Part shown: piece by piece, positions 1 to 5,886 of the stretch | Numbering within the stretch: the first letter of the stretch is position 1 | Layout: each line of letters starts with the position of its first letter | Source: Spirochaetia bacterium | Lineage (GTDB): Bacteria; Spirochaetota; Spirochaetia; Treponematales; Treponemataceae | Reading direction: 5' to 3' | Assembly: GCA_900770075.1 (NCBI GenBank) | Contig: CAAGIZ010000141.1 | Coordinates: 1-6,221 of the forward strand | Length of the DNA: 6,221 nt | Program-made: the position numbers and the translations under genes | The notes under the pieces: generated by a model | Database searches by the model: none | What the model was told of the DNA's origin: nothing | What the model saw: only the letters and a program-made list of their open reading frames with translations

Positions 1-1451
1 CTGCGGTTTTTTTCGATAAATCTTTTTGCAGGAAAATCAAGGTTATCTTCAGTCTGTTTTATTCCCTGAGGGCCTTCGTTTTTTGTTGCGTAAAAATCTT
101 TGTACTGGGGCAGGAGGTACCAGGCACCATTTTTTCTTGTGATTCTTTCGTAACCGTATTTTTTGAATTCTCCTGCGCTTTTTGCGTAATTTTTTGTATT
201 GCAGAGGACAAAGATGCAAGGAACTGAGTTTTCGTAACTTTCGTTGAGTTTTTCCGGAGAAAGACTGTTCATTTTTTCGTTTTTTTCAAAAAAACTTTCT
301 GTCAGGGGGCTGTCTGAGCGGTTAAAAAAAGCAAGGTTTTTCATGAGCAGGGTTGAATTGTCCGCCGTCTTGAAAAATGAACCGTTTATTTCTTTGAGGG
401 CGGCTTCCACTTCGGAGGCGGTTATGCGCTCTTTTTCCCGGGACATTTCCAAAAAAAGTTCTCCCTGAACGGCAGGACTTACCTTTGTGGTTTCGCAGAT
501 TGCCTGAATTATAAGCCTCCGGCTGCCCTTGTCCGGCACGGAAGAAACGTCTATGTACTGGGGTGAACGGAGGGCAAGGTTTTTCTGTTTTAAAAGCAGG
601 TTTTTAAAAGTCGAGCCGCTTTTGTTCATCACCGCAGCCGTAAGATCCCCTTCGTCAGAAAGAAAATTTCTGTATTGAATTACGATTTGCGTCATGTCGG
701 GAGAAATTTCGTCATCGGTGATTACAAATCTTTTCGGCCCGGGGTTTTCATCTTTTTGCAGAAACTTTTTTCCGGCTGGAATTTCAAGTTTTTTTGCGGG
801 TATGGTTCCAAAGTGCTCCTGAGCGAGGGAGAGTGCTGCTTTTTCCGTAAGGTTTCCGCTTATGTAGAGAACGGCATTTTCCGGGACATAGAAGGCATCG
901 TGTATCTGCTCAAGAACCGTGCGGACTTCTGCGGTGGAGCGTGAACTGAAGGCTTTTGGAGAAGTGCCGCTTTGGGTTTTCCATGGGGCTTCGCTGAAAA
1001 CCCGGCAGTCTATTGCCTGATTTATAAAACCTGCTGCAGAAGAGCTGAAGTCCTTTTGAGAAGTCTGAGACTTTTTCAAGGCTTCGTTAAGTGTTTTGTC
1101 GGAAACCGACAGGCTCTTAAAAAATCCTGCAAATTCCATAAAGGCATCTTCTGCCTGAGCCGGGGCTACTGTCCTTTGGGCCCGGACACATTCCGTGGTG
1201 ATTTCCAATTCCAGAAGGTCTGCATAGAGTGAAAAAAATCCTGCATTGTCTGGTGTCTGGCAGCCGGTTCCTGCCCTTATGTTCAGTTCAAGGGTGACTG
1301 TTGCCGTTGCAGAATCTTCCAGAAAGCAGAGTTTAAAACCGTTTTCCAGGGTAAAAGTTTTTATGTCGTCTTTTGTGAAGGCAAAAGAAAAACATGGGAA
1401 AAGAAAAAGAATAAAAGCTATAAACCTGCGGTAAGGAAAATAAAATTTCAT
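1..1451 (-). CDS. Exported M16 (insulinase-like) family protein lacking the zinc motif; partial, C-terminus off the left edge
   Basis: Reading leftward from ATG at 1451, the frame stays open for 483 codons to the window edge. Residues 1-24 form a Sec signal peptide: basic FPYRRF, a hydrophobic stretch, and a likely signal peptidase I cut after FSFA. The Cys at 20 does not sit in a good lipobox, so a periplasmic protein is favoured over a lipoprotein. Residues 31-215 fit an M16 N-terminal domain (KTFTLENGFKLCFLED, then NIRAGTG) passing into the second M16 domain (AFYVPENAVLYISGNL at 186-201, then HFGTIP). Residues 260-360 match its later part (LTAAVMNKSGSTFKNLLLKQKNLAL; SEVEAALKEINGSFFK). Where active members carry HxxEH after a conserved Gly, this protein has GFFSLYADLL (71-80), with no His or Glu ligands. 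It may be a non-catalytic partner subunit or an inactive half of a longer two-repeat protein; the missing C-terminus would decide. M16 homology is recognised from motifs and is fairly sure; function is not. Confidence 0.82.
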   Translation of the reverse strand, partial: MKFYFPYRRFIAFILFLFPCFSFAFTKDDIKTFTLENGFKLCFLEDSATATVTLELNIRAGTGCQTPDNAGFFSLYADLLELEITTECVRAQRTVAPAQAEDAFMEFAGFFKSLSVSDKTLNEALKKSQTSQKDFSSSAAGFINQAIDCRVFSEAPWKTQSGTSPKAFSSRSTAEVRTVLEQIHDAFYVPENAVLYISGNLTEKAALSLAQEHFGTIPAKKLEIPAGKKFLQKDENPGPKRFVITDDEISPDMTQIVIQYRNFLSDEGDLTAAVMNKSGSTFKNLLLKQKNLALRSPQYIDVSSVPDKGSRRLIIQAICETTKVSPAVQGELFLEMSREKERITASEVEAALKEINGSFFKTADNSTLLMKNLAFFNRSDSPLTESFFEKNEKMNSLSPEKLNESYENSVPCIFVLCNTKNYAKSAGEFKKYGYERITRKNGAWYLLPQYKDFYATKNEGPQGIKQTEDNLDFPAKRFIEKNR

Positions 1452-1457
1452 TGTTCC

Positions 1458-1486
1458 ATTATAGAAGATTTGTTCAAACTGTTCTA
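1458..1486 (-). promoter_or_regulatory. Putative promoter of the M16 gene, with -10 abutting the start codon
   Basis: On the minus strand a perfect TATAAT lies at 1463-1458, preceded after 17 bases by a weak TAGAAC (1486-1481). The expected transcription start, 6-7 bases past the -10, falls on or next to the A of the ATG at 1451. The only Shine-Dalgarno-like bases are GGA three bases before ATG, which is too close for normal use. A leaderless or nearly leaderless mRNA is inferred. Confidence 0.5.
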
Positions 1487-1511
1487 TTTTTTTTAGGTTT
1501 TGTGGTAAAAT
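1482..1511 (+). promoter_or_regulatory. Putative extended -10 promoter of the DUF4954 gene
   Basis: TGG-TAAAAT (1503-1511) forms an extended -10 element. The best -35 candidate, TTCTAT (1482-1487, 18-base spacer), is poor, which is common for extended -10 promoters. The start is expected near 1517-1518, giving a 5' UTR of about 64 bases. The -35 region coincides with that of the leftward promoter, so the two polymerases would compete for the same bases. Confidence 0.45.
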
Positions 1512-1515
1512 ACAA

Positions 1516-1551
1516 GGGAACATCGAAAAACTGAAGTTTTTAAAGGTTCCC
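1516..1551 (+). promoter_or_regulatory. Two-tier stem-loop in the 5' UTR of the DUF4954 gene
   Basis: GGGAAC (1516-1521) pairs with GTTCCC (1546-1551). Inside it AAAAAC (1526-1531) pairs with GTTTTT (1536-1541) around a TGAA tetraloop. A symmetric 4x4 internal loop (ATCG/AAAG) separates the two 6-bp stems. The hairpin lies almost exactly at the predicted mRNA 5' end and about 20 bases before the ribosome binding site (GAGAGG, 1571-1576). A transcript-stabilising 5' hairpin or a protein-binding site is plausible. No T-run follows, so it is not an intrinsic terminator. Confidence 0.5.
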
Positions 1552-1581
1552 ACAGTAAAGTTACGATGAAGAGAGGGTAAA

Positions 1582-3771
1582 ATGCCTGTAGTTGTGCTGA
1601 AAAAACAGAATGAAGAAGTTGAAATTCCGGAAAATTTTTCTGATATTTTAAAGAATAAAAGGCATTTGACAGATGCAGAAATTTCTGTTTTAAAGTCCAA
1701 CGGAAACATCAACAGCGACAGCAGCTGGCAGAACGTTTTTGTTTCTGCGGCAGAAGGGGAATTTGATCCTTCTCTCATCCGTTCCTCAGAAATTCACGGT
1801 TTTCTAGTGCTGGGAAGACTTGTTCCTTCAACCCTGAAATTCCACGATCTTGTGCTGGAAGCCGGAATTTACAATTCTTACGTGGAAAACCTGGTTCTGG
1901 AAGATGATGTTGCATTGCGGAATGTCGCTTACCTTTCCAACTACCGCATAGGTTCCCGAAGCATAATTTTTAACGTTCAGGAGATGAGCTGCACCTGCCA
2001 TTCAAAATTCGGCAATGGAATTTTAAAACAGGGAGAAAGCGAAAACAGCCGTATCTGGATTGGAGTTGGTAACGAAAACGATGGCCGGGCGGTGCTTCCT
2101 TTTGAAGATATGATTACCGCCGACGCATACATCTGGAGCCGCTACCGGGAAGATGCTGAACTTCAGAAGCGTTTTGTGGAACTTACGGAGTACGGCCAGT
2201 CAAAGGAACTGGACACCTTTGGAATAGTGGGGCAGGACGTCATAATAAAAAATTCTTCACTTTTAAAGGACGCAAAAATCGGTGACTGCTGCTACATAAA
2301 GGGCGCATTTAAGATAAAAAACGTTACCGTTCTTTCCAGCGAGGAGGAACCAAGCCAGATTGGCGAAGGTGTGGAACTGGTAAACGGCATAATGGGCTTT
2401 GGTTCAAAGGTATTCTATCAGGCGGTTGCCGTAAGGTTTGTAATCGGAAGAAACTGCCAGCTTAAGTACGGGGCAAGGCTTTTGAACTCGGTTTTGGGGG
2501 ACAATTCCACCATAAGCTGCTGCGAAATTTTGAACAACCTGATTTTTCCGTTCCATGAGCAGCACCACAATTCCTCTTTTCTTATTGCTTCTACGCTCTG
2601 CGGACAGACAAACATTGCTTCCGGAGCTACCATCGGTTCAAACCACAATTCCCGCTCGCCGGACGGGGAAATGTTTGCGGGTCGGGGGTTCTGGCCGGGG
2701 CTTTGTTCGGATTTTAAGCACAATTCCCGTTTTGCCTGTTTTACGCTGGTTTCCAAGGGAAGCTTTCAGCACGAACTGAATATAAAATATCCTTTTTCTC
2801 TCGTTGCTTCCAATGGCGAGCAGAAGTGCATAACCATAATTCCTGCCTACTGGTTTTTGTACAATATGTATGCGATTTCCCGGAATAAGTCAAAGTTTAC
2901 AAAACGGGACAAAAGGGTGAAAAAAGTTCAGCACATAGAAACGGATCCCCTTGCTCCGGATTCCATACAGGAAGTTACTTGGGCACTGGGACGCATAGTA
3001 GAACTTACGGGACAGTACCTTGTAAAAAAAGGCTGGGAGCGGGCGGTAAAGGCAGAATCTCCGGAAGAACTGCAGCAGGTTGCGGCGGATTTCCTGCATA
3101 AAAATTCTGATGTGGAATTTTCCCTCTGCGACTTTGAAGCCCAGAAAAAATACGGAGCCGAAATACACAAGCCGGTGCGTGCCTACAAGATGTACAGAAA
3201 GATTATAAAATACTTTGCCTGTTCCGTCCTTGTGGAATACTGTACCCTTTTCAATACCAGAATCGACAGGGAAGAGCTGAAAATCATTACAACGCAGCTG
3301 CCCCTTTACACAAAATGGGTGAACGTAGGCGGACAGATTATTCCTGAAAAAAAACTGGAAGAGCTTTTTGAAAAAATCAAGAGCCGCAAAATCGAAAACT
3401 GGAGCCAGGTTCATGCCTTTTACGACAAGTGTCAAAAAGAATACCTGATTTACCGCACGAATTACGCAATATACCTGCTGGAAAGGCTGTATTCGATGAA
3501 GGTGCGTGATTTTACCCCGGAGATTTTTCAGGACATAATAGCTGATACGACCGAAATAAGCTGCGAAATGCTGAATGCGGCTCATTCTTCCAGGGAAAAG
3601 GACTTTATCGACGAGTTCAGGAAAATTACTTTCCGAAATGATGAGGAAATGGCTGCGGTTTTGGGAACAATGGAAGACAACGAGTTCCTGTCTGAGATGA
3701 AGGAAAAAACAGCGAAATTTAACGAAGCCCTGCTCCTTCTTTTTAATATAGACGGAGGGGAGGCGGTTTGA
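1582..3771 (+). CDS. DUF4954-type left-handed beta-helix protein of unknown function, with a helical C-terminal region
   Basis: The start is fixed by GAGAGG (1571-1576) five bases before ATG. The 729-residue protein has no signal peptide or membrane span and should be cytoplasmic. Residues 1-60 are a leader with a FDPSLIRSSEIHG motif at about 61-73. Residues 75-420 show degenerate hexapeptide-like turns typical of a parallel beta-helix (VLEDDVALRNV, IGDCCYIKGAF, LGDNSTISCCEI, IASGATIGSNHNS). The best conserved block is rich in His, Asn and Arg: HEQHHN (325-330), NHNSR (354-358), AGRGFWPG (366-373) and KHNSRF (379-384). This block strongly resembles the Bacteroidetes/spirochaete family I know as DUF4954; similar folds occur in sugar-nucleotide and acyl-transferring enzymes. 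Residues about 440-729 are Lys/Glu-rich and helical, perhaps the separate domain that often follows DUF4954. The family has no established reaction. Family call fairly sure from memory of motifs; any sugar-nucleotide role is only inference. Confidence 0.85.
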   Translation: MPVVVLKKQNEEVEIPENFSDILKNKRHLTDAEISVLKSNGNINSDSSWQNVFVSAAEGEFDPSLIRSSEIHGFLVLGRLVPSTLKFHDLVLEAGIYNSYVENLVLEDDVALRNVAYLSNYRIGSRSIIFNVQEMSCTCHSKFGNGILKQGESENSRIWIGVGNENDGRAVLPFEDMITADAYIWSRYREDAELQKRFVELTEYGQSKELDTFGIVGQDVIIKNSSLLKDAKIGDCCYIKGAFKIKNVTVLSSEEEPSQIGEGVELVNGIMGFGSKVFYQAVAVRFVIGRNCQLKYGARLLNSVLGDNSTISCCEILNNLIFPFHEQHHNSSFLIASTLCGQTNIASGATIGSNHNSRSPDGEMFAGRGFWPGLCSDFKHNSRFACFTLVSKGSFQHELNIKYPFSLVASNGEQKCITIIPAYWFLYNMYAISRNKSKFTKRDKRVKKVQHIETDPLAPDSIQEVTWALGRIVELTGQYLVKKGWERAVKAESPEELQQVAADFLHKNSDVEFSLCDFEAQKKYGAEIHKPVRAYKMYRKIIKYFACSVLVEYCTLFNTRIDREELKIITTQLPLYTKWVNVGGQIIPEKKLEELFEKIKSRKIENWSQVHAFYDKCQKEYLIYRTNYAIYLLERLYSMKVRDFTPEIFQDIIADTTEISCEMLNAAHSSREKDFIDEFRKITFRNDEEMAAVLGTMEDNEFLSEMKEKTAKFNEALLLLFNIDGGEAV

Positions 3772-3944
3772 CTGAAAGACTTAGCCCGGACATTAGGGGC
3801 GGCGGAGCCGTTGCTGGGGGCAGCCGGCTTTGGCGGGTGGCTCCGGCAATGGAGCGGGCAGCGGAACCCCGTTTGGCCGGCTTGACGGCGGATGCGCTCC
3901 TGATGCTTACAAATTTTTTTTTGCTATTGAACTTTTTTTTGTAA
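3768..3944 (+). CDS. Doubtful 58-codon ORF coupled to the DUF4954 stop codon
   Basis: A TTG overlaps the upstream TGA as TTGA and is preceded, four bases away, by a near-perfect Shine-Dalgarno run GGAGGGGAGG (3754-3763). That is how translationally coupled genes look. The product would begin MTERLSPDIRGGG, continue as a Gly/Arg/Ala-rich stretch and end with a hydrophobic tail (LLMLTNFFLLLNFFL). Most of the ORF, however, is simply the G+C-rich palindromic island read in one frame, and the tail is encoded by T-runs that also carry the leuA promoter. It may be the remnant start of a lost downstream gene, or chance, since the purine run also encodes the end of the upstream protein. No family is recognised. 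Confidence 0.18.
   Translation: MTERLSPDIRGGGAVAGGSRLWRVAPAMERAAEPRLAGLTADALLMLTNFFLLLNFFL
3792..3900. repeat. G+C-rich palindromic island, possible REP-like element
   Basis: Counting bases 3791-3900 gives 80 G/C of 110 (73%), far above the flanks, and the next 60 bases are A/T-rich. It folds in several ways. CCGTTGCTGGGG (3808-3819) pairs with CTCCGGCAATGG (3841-3852) over 12 positions with three G-U pairs, around a loop holding the palindrome AGCCGGCT. Alternatively CGGAGCC (3803-3809) pairs with GGCTCCG (3839-3845). GGAGCG (3851-3856) pairs with CGCTCC (3895-3900). Two half-units recur: GGGCAGC at 3818 and 3856, and CCGGCTT at 3824 and 3877. This is typical of dispersed intergenic palindromes, but copies elsewhere in the genome cannot be seen here. 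It could instead help end transcription of the upstream gene, since T9 follows at 3914-3922, though 13 bases past the last stem. Confidence 0.45.
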
Positions 3945-3955
3945 ATCTGCATAAT
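3927..3955 (+). promoter_or_regulatory. Promoter of the leader-leuA transcript
   Basis: TTGAAC (3927-3932) and CATAAT (3950-3955) are separated by exactly 17 bases, four of six and five of six matches to the sigma-70 consensus. The predicted start at about 3961-3962 coincides with the ATG of the leucine-rich leader peptide. This promoter, lying 3' of the G+C-rich island, separates leuA from the DUF4954 gene. Confidence 0.7.
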
Positions 3956-3961
3956 GAAATT

Positions 3962-4015
3962 ATGAAATTTTTAGCACTACTTCTACAGCTTGAATCTTTT
4001 CTCGTTGAGGCCTAA
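3962..4015 (+). CDS. Leucine-rich leader peptide of the leuA attenuator (leuL-like by function)
   Basis: The ORF encodes 17 residues, MKFLALLLQLESFLVEA, then TAA. Six are leucine, five of them within residues 4-10, encoded by TTA, CTA, CTT, CTA and CTT; Leu14 is CTC. TTA and CTA look uncommon in the flanking genes, so these codons may be sensitive sensors of charged tRNA-Leu. In known trp/leu-type attenuation such a peptide has no job of its own: its translation measures the amino acid. Its ATG lies six bases after the -10 box and no Shine-Dalgarno is visible, so it is probably translated from a leaderless mRNA. Its stop codon ends one base before the antiterminator segment, so a ribosome that finishes the peptide would cover that segment. 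An in-frame upstream ATG at 3830 lies before the promoter and inside the G+C-rich island and is not favoured. Confidence 0.8.
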   Translation: MKFLALLLQLESFLVEA

Positions 4016-4063
4016 GCAAGTCGGGTAGTGTGAATGTTTTTGCATTTTTTAAGGACCTGGTGC
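3974..4063 (+). promoter_or_regulatory. Leucine attenuator: pause hairpin and competing antiterminator
   Basis: Segment 1, GCACTAC (3974-3980, within the leucine codons), pairs with segment 2, GTAGTGT (4025-4031). CTTG (3989-3992) pairs with CAAG (4017-4020) inside the same arm, closing the pause hairpin. If a ribosome stalls on the leucine codons this arm is hidden. Then GCA (4016-4018) plus TCGGGT (4021-4026) can pair with ACCTGGTGC (4055-4063) with a two-base bulge, giving a nine-pair antiterminator. A small AATG/CATT hairpin (4033-4046) lies in its loop. That pairing uses the whole 5' arm core of the terminator, so the two are mutually exclusive. Neither a T-box consensus nor any other riboswitch core is seen. 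Confidence 0.75.
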
Positions 4064-4087
4064 ATTAGGCATCGGGTCTTTTTTTTT
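4051..4087 (+). terminator. Intrinsic terminator of the leuA attenuator
   Basis: AAGGACCTGGTGC (4051-4063) pairs with GCATCGGGTCTTT (4069-4081) around the loop ATTAG: 13 pairs, three of them G-U. The nine-T run at 4079-4087 overlaps the stem's base. It lies between the leader peptide and leuA, and the leuA ribosome binding site starts at the very next base, so leuA is expressed only on read-through. Confidence 0.88.
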
Positions 4088-4097
4088 AGGGGGAAAA

Positions 4098-5768
4098 ATG
4101 AACGCATCTAAGTACAGACCGGTAATTCAGCCGGCATTGAAGAACAGAAAGTGGCCGGATCAGCGCATTTCCAAGGCACCTGTGTGGTGTTCTGTGGATT
4201 TGCGGGACGGTAACCAGGCTTTAATCGATCCGATGGGGGTTGAAACAAAACTTGCGTATTTTGACCTTCTTGTAAAAATCGGTTTTAAAGAGATTGAAAT
4301 CTGTTTTCCGTCTGCCAGCGATACTGAGTTTGAATTCTGCCGCCGCCTTATTGAAGAAAACCATATTCCCGATGATGTTTCCATTCAGGTTTTGTGTCAG
4401 GCAAGAGAACACCTTATCCGTCGCACCATGGAAGCCATTAAGGGAGCTCCAAACGTTATTTTTCATATATATAATTCTACTTCTCCTGCCCAGCGCAAGT
4501 ACACTTTTAACAAGTCTAAGGAAGAAATCATAAAAATTGCCGTAGACGGCGTTAAGTGCATTAAGGATTGTATGAAGGATTTGACGGAGGAGGAGCGCAG
4601 GAAAATCCGCCTGGAATATTCTCCGGAAAGTTTTTCCATGACTGAACTGGACTATGCCATTGAAATCTGCGAAGCGGTAAAAAAGGAATGGGGAACCAGC
4701 CCGGACAGAAAAATCATCTTCAATCTGCCTACCACGGTGGAATGTTATACTGCCAATGTCTATGCGGATTCCATCGAGTATTTTGCAGAGCACATTTCTG
4801 ACCGGGAAAACGTGGTTATTTCTACCCACTGTCACAACGACCGGGGAACCGGGGTTGCTTCCTGCGAGCTTGCCCTTATGGCCGGTGCTGACAGGGTTGA
4901 AGGCTGTCTTTTTGGCAACGGGGAGCGCACCGGTAACCTGGACATTGTTACTGTTGCCCTCAATATGTTTGCCGAAGGGGTTGATCCTGAACTGGACTTT
5001 TCTGATTTGCCGGAGATTGCGGATTCTTACCAGGAATACACGAAGATGGACATTCCTCCCCGCACTCCTTATGCCGGCGGTCTTGCCTATACGGCTCTTT
5101 CTGGCGGACATCAGGACGCTATTGCCAAGGGGCTTTCTGCCAGAGAGAAGATGACTTGCGATGCTGTGTGGGACGTTCCTTATCTGCTTATCGACCCGAA
5201 GGACATTGGCCGGAAGTACGAGGGCATAATAAGGATAAATTCTCAGTCCGGGAAGGGCGGAGCCAGCTTTATTCTGGAGCACAACTTCGGCTATGCCATT
5301 CCAAAGGCCATGCAGCCGGCGGTGGGCAACCTGATAAAGGCGGAAAGCGACCGTGCCCAGAGGGAACTGCAGCCTGAAGAAATCCTCCGGTTCTTTGAAA
5401 AACAGTGGCTGGAAAACAATTCCCGTCTTGAAATTACCGACCTTGCAACTACCATGGTGGGAACTTCCGGGGCGGAAGAAGTGGTTTCTGTCCGGGGCGT
5501 TATAAAATACAACGGTGAGCAGATTGCTGTGGGCGCAAAGGGAAATGGTCCTCTGGATGCCTTTGTTGCTGCCCTTAGGGAAACAAAGGTGCCGAACTTT
5601 AACATAACCGCCTTCCATGAGCATTCTGTGGGCGAAGGTTCCGACACAAGCGCCATTGCTTATGTTCAGATTATGGAAGAAAACGGACGGCAGGTCTGGG
5701 GCGTTGGTAAATCAAGCAACGTTGGTCGGGCCGGTATTGCGGCGGTGGTTTCTGCTCTGAACCAGTAG
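4098..5768 (+). CDS. leuA: 2-isopropylmalate synthase (LeuA), first committed step of leucine synthesis
   Basis: The enzyme condenses acetyl-CoA with 3-methyl-2-oxobutanoate to give (2S)-2-isopropylmalate (EC 2.3.3.13), in the cytoplasm. The 556-residue length and the start region (MNASKYRPVIQPALKNRKWP) fit the longer LeuA class also found in actinobacteria. Visible motifs are the catalytic Arg-Asp in DLRDGNQAL (R36, D37), the metal-binding histidines in STHCHND (H244, H246) and the GNGERTGN signature (273-280), all in the TIM barrel. A linker follows, and residues about 440-556 form the LeuA regulatory domain (RLEITDLATTM; GNGPLDAF; GVGKSSNVGRAGI), so feedback inhibition by leucine is expected. 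AGGGGG (4088-4093) lies four bases before ATG. The gene sits behind a leucine attenuator and before a strong terminator, so it is transcribed alone; leuB, leuC and leuD are not in the window. Nothing looks truncated. Confidence 0.97.
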   Translation: MNASKYRPVIQPALKNRKWPDQRISKAPVWCSVDLRDGNQALIDPMGVETKLAYFDLLVKIGFKEIEICFPSASDTEFEFCRRLIEENHIPDDVSIQVLCQAREHLIRRTMEAIKGAPNVIFHIYNSTSPAQRKYTFNKSKEEIIKIAVDGVKCIKDCMKDLTEEERRKIRLEYSPESFSMTELDYAIEICEAVKKEWGTSPDRKIIFNLPTTVECYTANVYADSIEYFAEHISDRENVVISTHCHNDRGTGVASCELALMAGADRVEGCLFGNGERTGNLDIVTVALNMFAEGVDPELDFSDLPEIADSYQEYTKMDIPPRTPYAGGLAYTALSGGHQDAIAKGLSAREKMTCDAVWDVPYLLIDPKDIGRKYEGIIRINSQSGKGGASFILEHNFGYAIPKAMQPAVGNLIKAESDRAQRELQPEEILRFFEKQWLENNSRLEITDLATTMVGTSGAEEVVSVRGVIKYNGEQIAVGAKGNGPLDAFVAALRETKVPNFNITAFHEHSVGEGSDTSAIAYVQIMEENGRQVWGVGKSSNVGRAGIAAVVSALNQ

Positions 5769-5786
5769 GAGCCGGGCTGTGCAGGG

Positions 5787-5835
5787 GGGGGCTGACTGTC
5801 TTTTGACACAAAGGACAGCGGCCTCCTTTTTTTTT
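5787..5835 (+). terminator. Strong intrinsic terminator after leuA
   Basis: The 5' arm 5787-5805 pairs with 5809-5826, with a single bulged A (5795) and the tri-loop ACA. The core is CTGTC/GACAG, extended outward by GGGGGCTG against CGGCCTCC and inward by TTTTG against CAAAG. Nine T follow directly (5827-5835). It starts 18 bases after the leuA stop and ends 51 bases before the next gene. Confidence 0.92.
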
Positions 5836-5871
5836 CGCAACTAAAATCAAGAATTTACAGCCGGGTCTTTT

Positions 5872-5877
5872 TATACT
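5872..5877 (+). promoter_or_regulatory. Possible -10 box of the AraC-family gene
   Basis: TATACT lies ten bases before the likely ATG, so transcription would start about two or three bases before it. No good -35 is found at 16-18 bases; TTTACA (5854-5859) resembles one but is only 12 bases away. The call rests on the -10 alone. Confidence 0.3.
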
Positions 5878-5886
5878 TGTGGAACA

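Noticed and set aside
675..1434. Three plus-strand ORFs of 62-89 codons
   Set aside because: They are opposite the M16 gene, whose frame is open throughout with a signal peptide and M16 motifs. None of the three has a plausible product.
2890..3585. 231-codon open frame on the minus strand
   Set aside because: It is antisense to the helical part of the DUF4954 gene, has no ribosome binding site or recognisable family, and is a mirror of Lys/Glu-rich codons.
3914..3940. T9 and T8 runs as an intrinsic terminator for the DUF4954 gene
   Set aside because: The nearest stem (3851-3856 with 3895-3900) has a long, poorly paired interior and ends 13 bases before the T-run. Possible but weak, so it is not listed as a terminator.
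3830..4015. 61-codon ORF ending in the leucine-rich peptide
   Set aside because: Its first 44 codons run through the G+C-rich island and the promoter, so the transcript predicted from 3927-3955 would not contain them. Only the last 17 residues are credible.
3945..4097. T-box or metabolite riboswitch upstream of leuA
   Set aside because: No T-box consensus or specifier loop is present and the leader is too short. The leucine codons and paired segments explain the region as a peptide attenuator.
4221..5624. 467-codon open frame on the minus strand
   Set aside because: It lies wholly opposite leuA, whose identity is certain. The translation has no recognisable domain and the frame is explained by codon bias.
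5784..5791. Run of eight G as a sequencing or phase-variation tract
   Set aside because: It lies between genes and five of its bases form part of the terminator stem after leuA, so no coding frame depends on its length.
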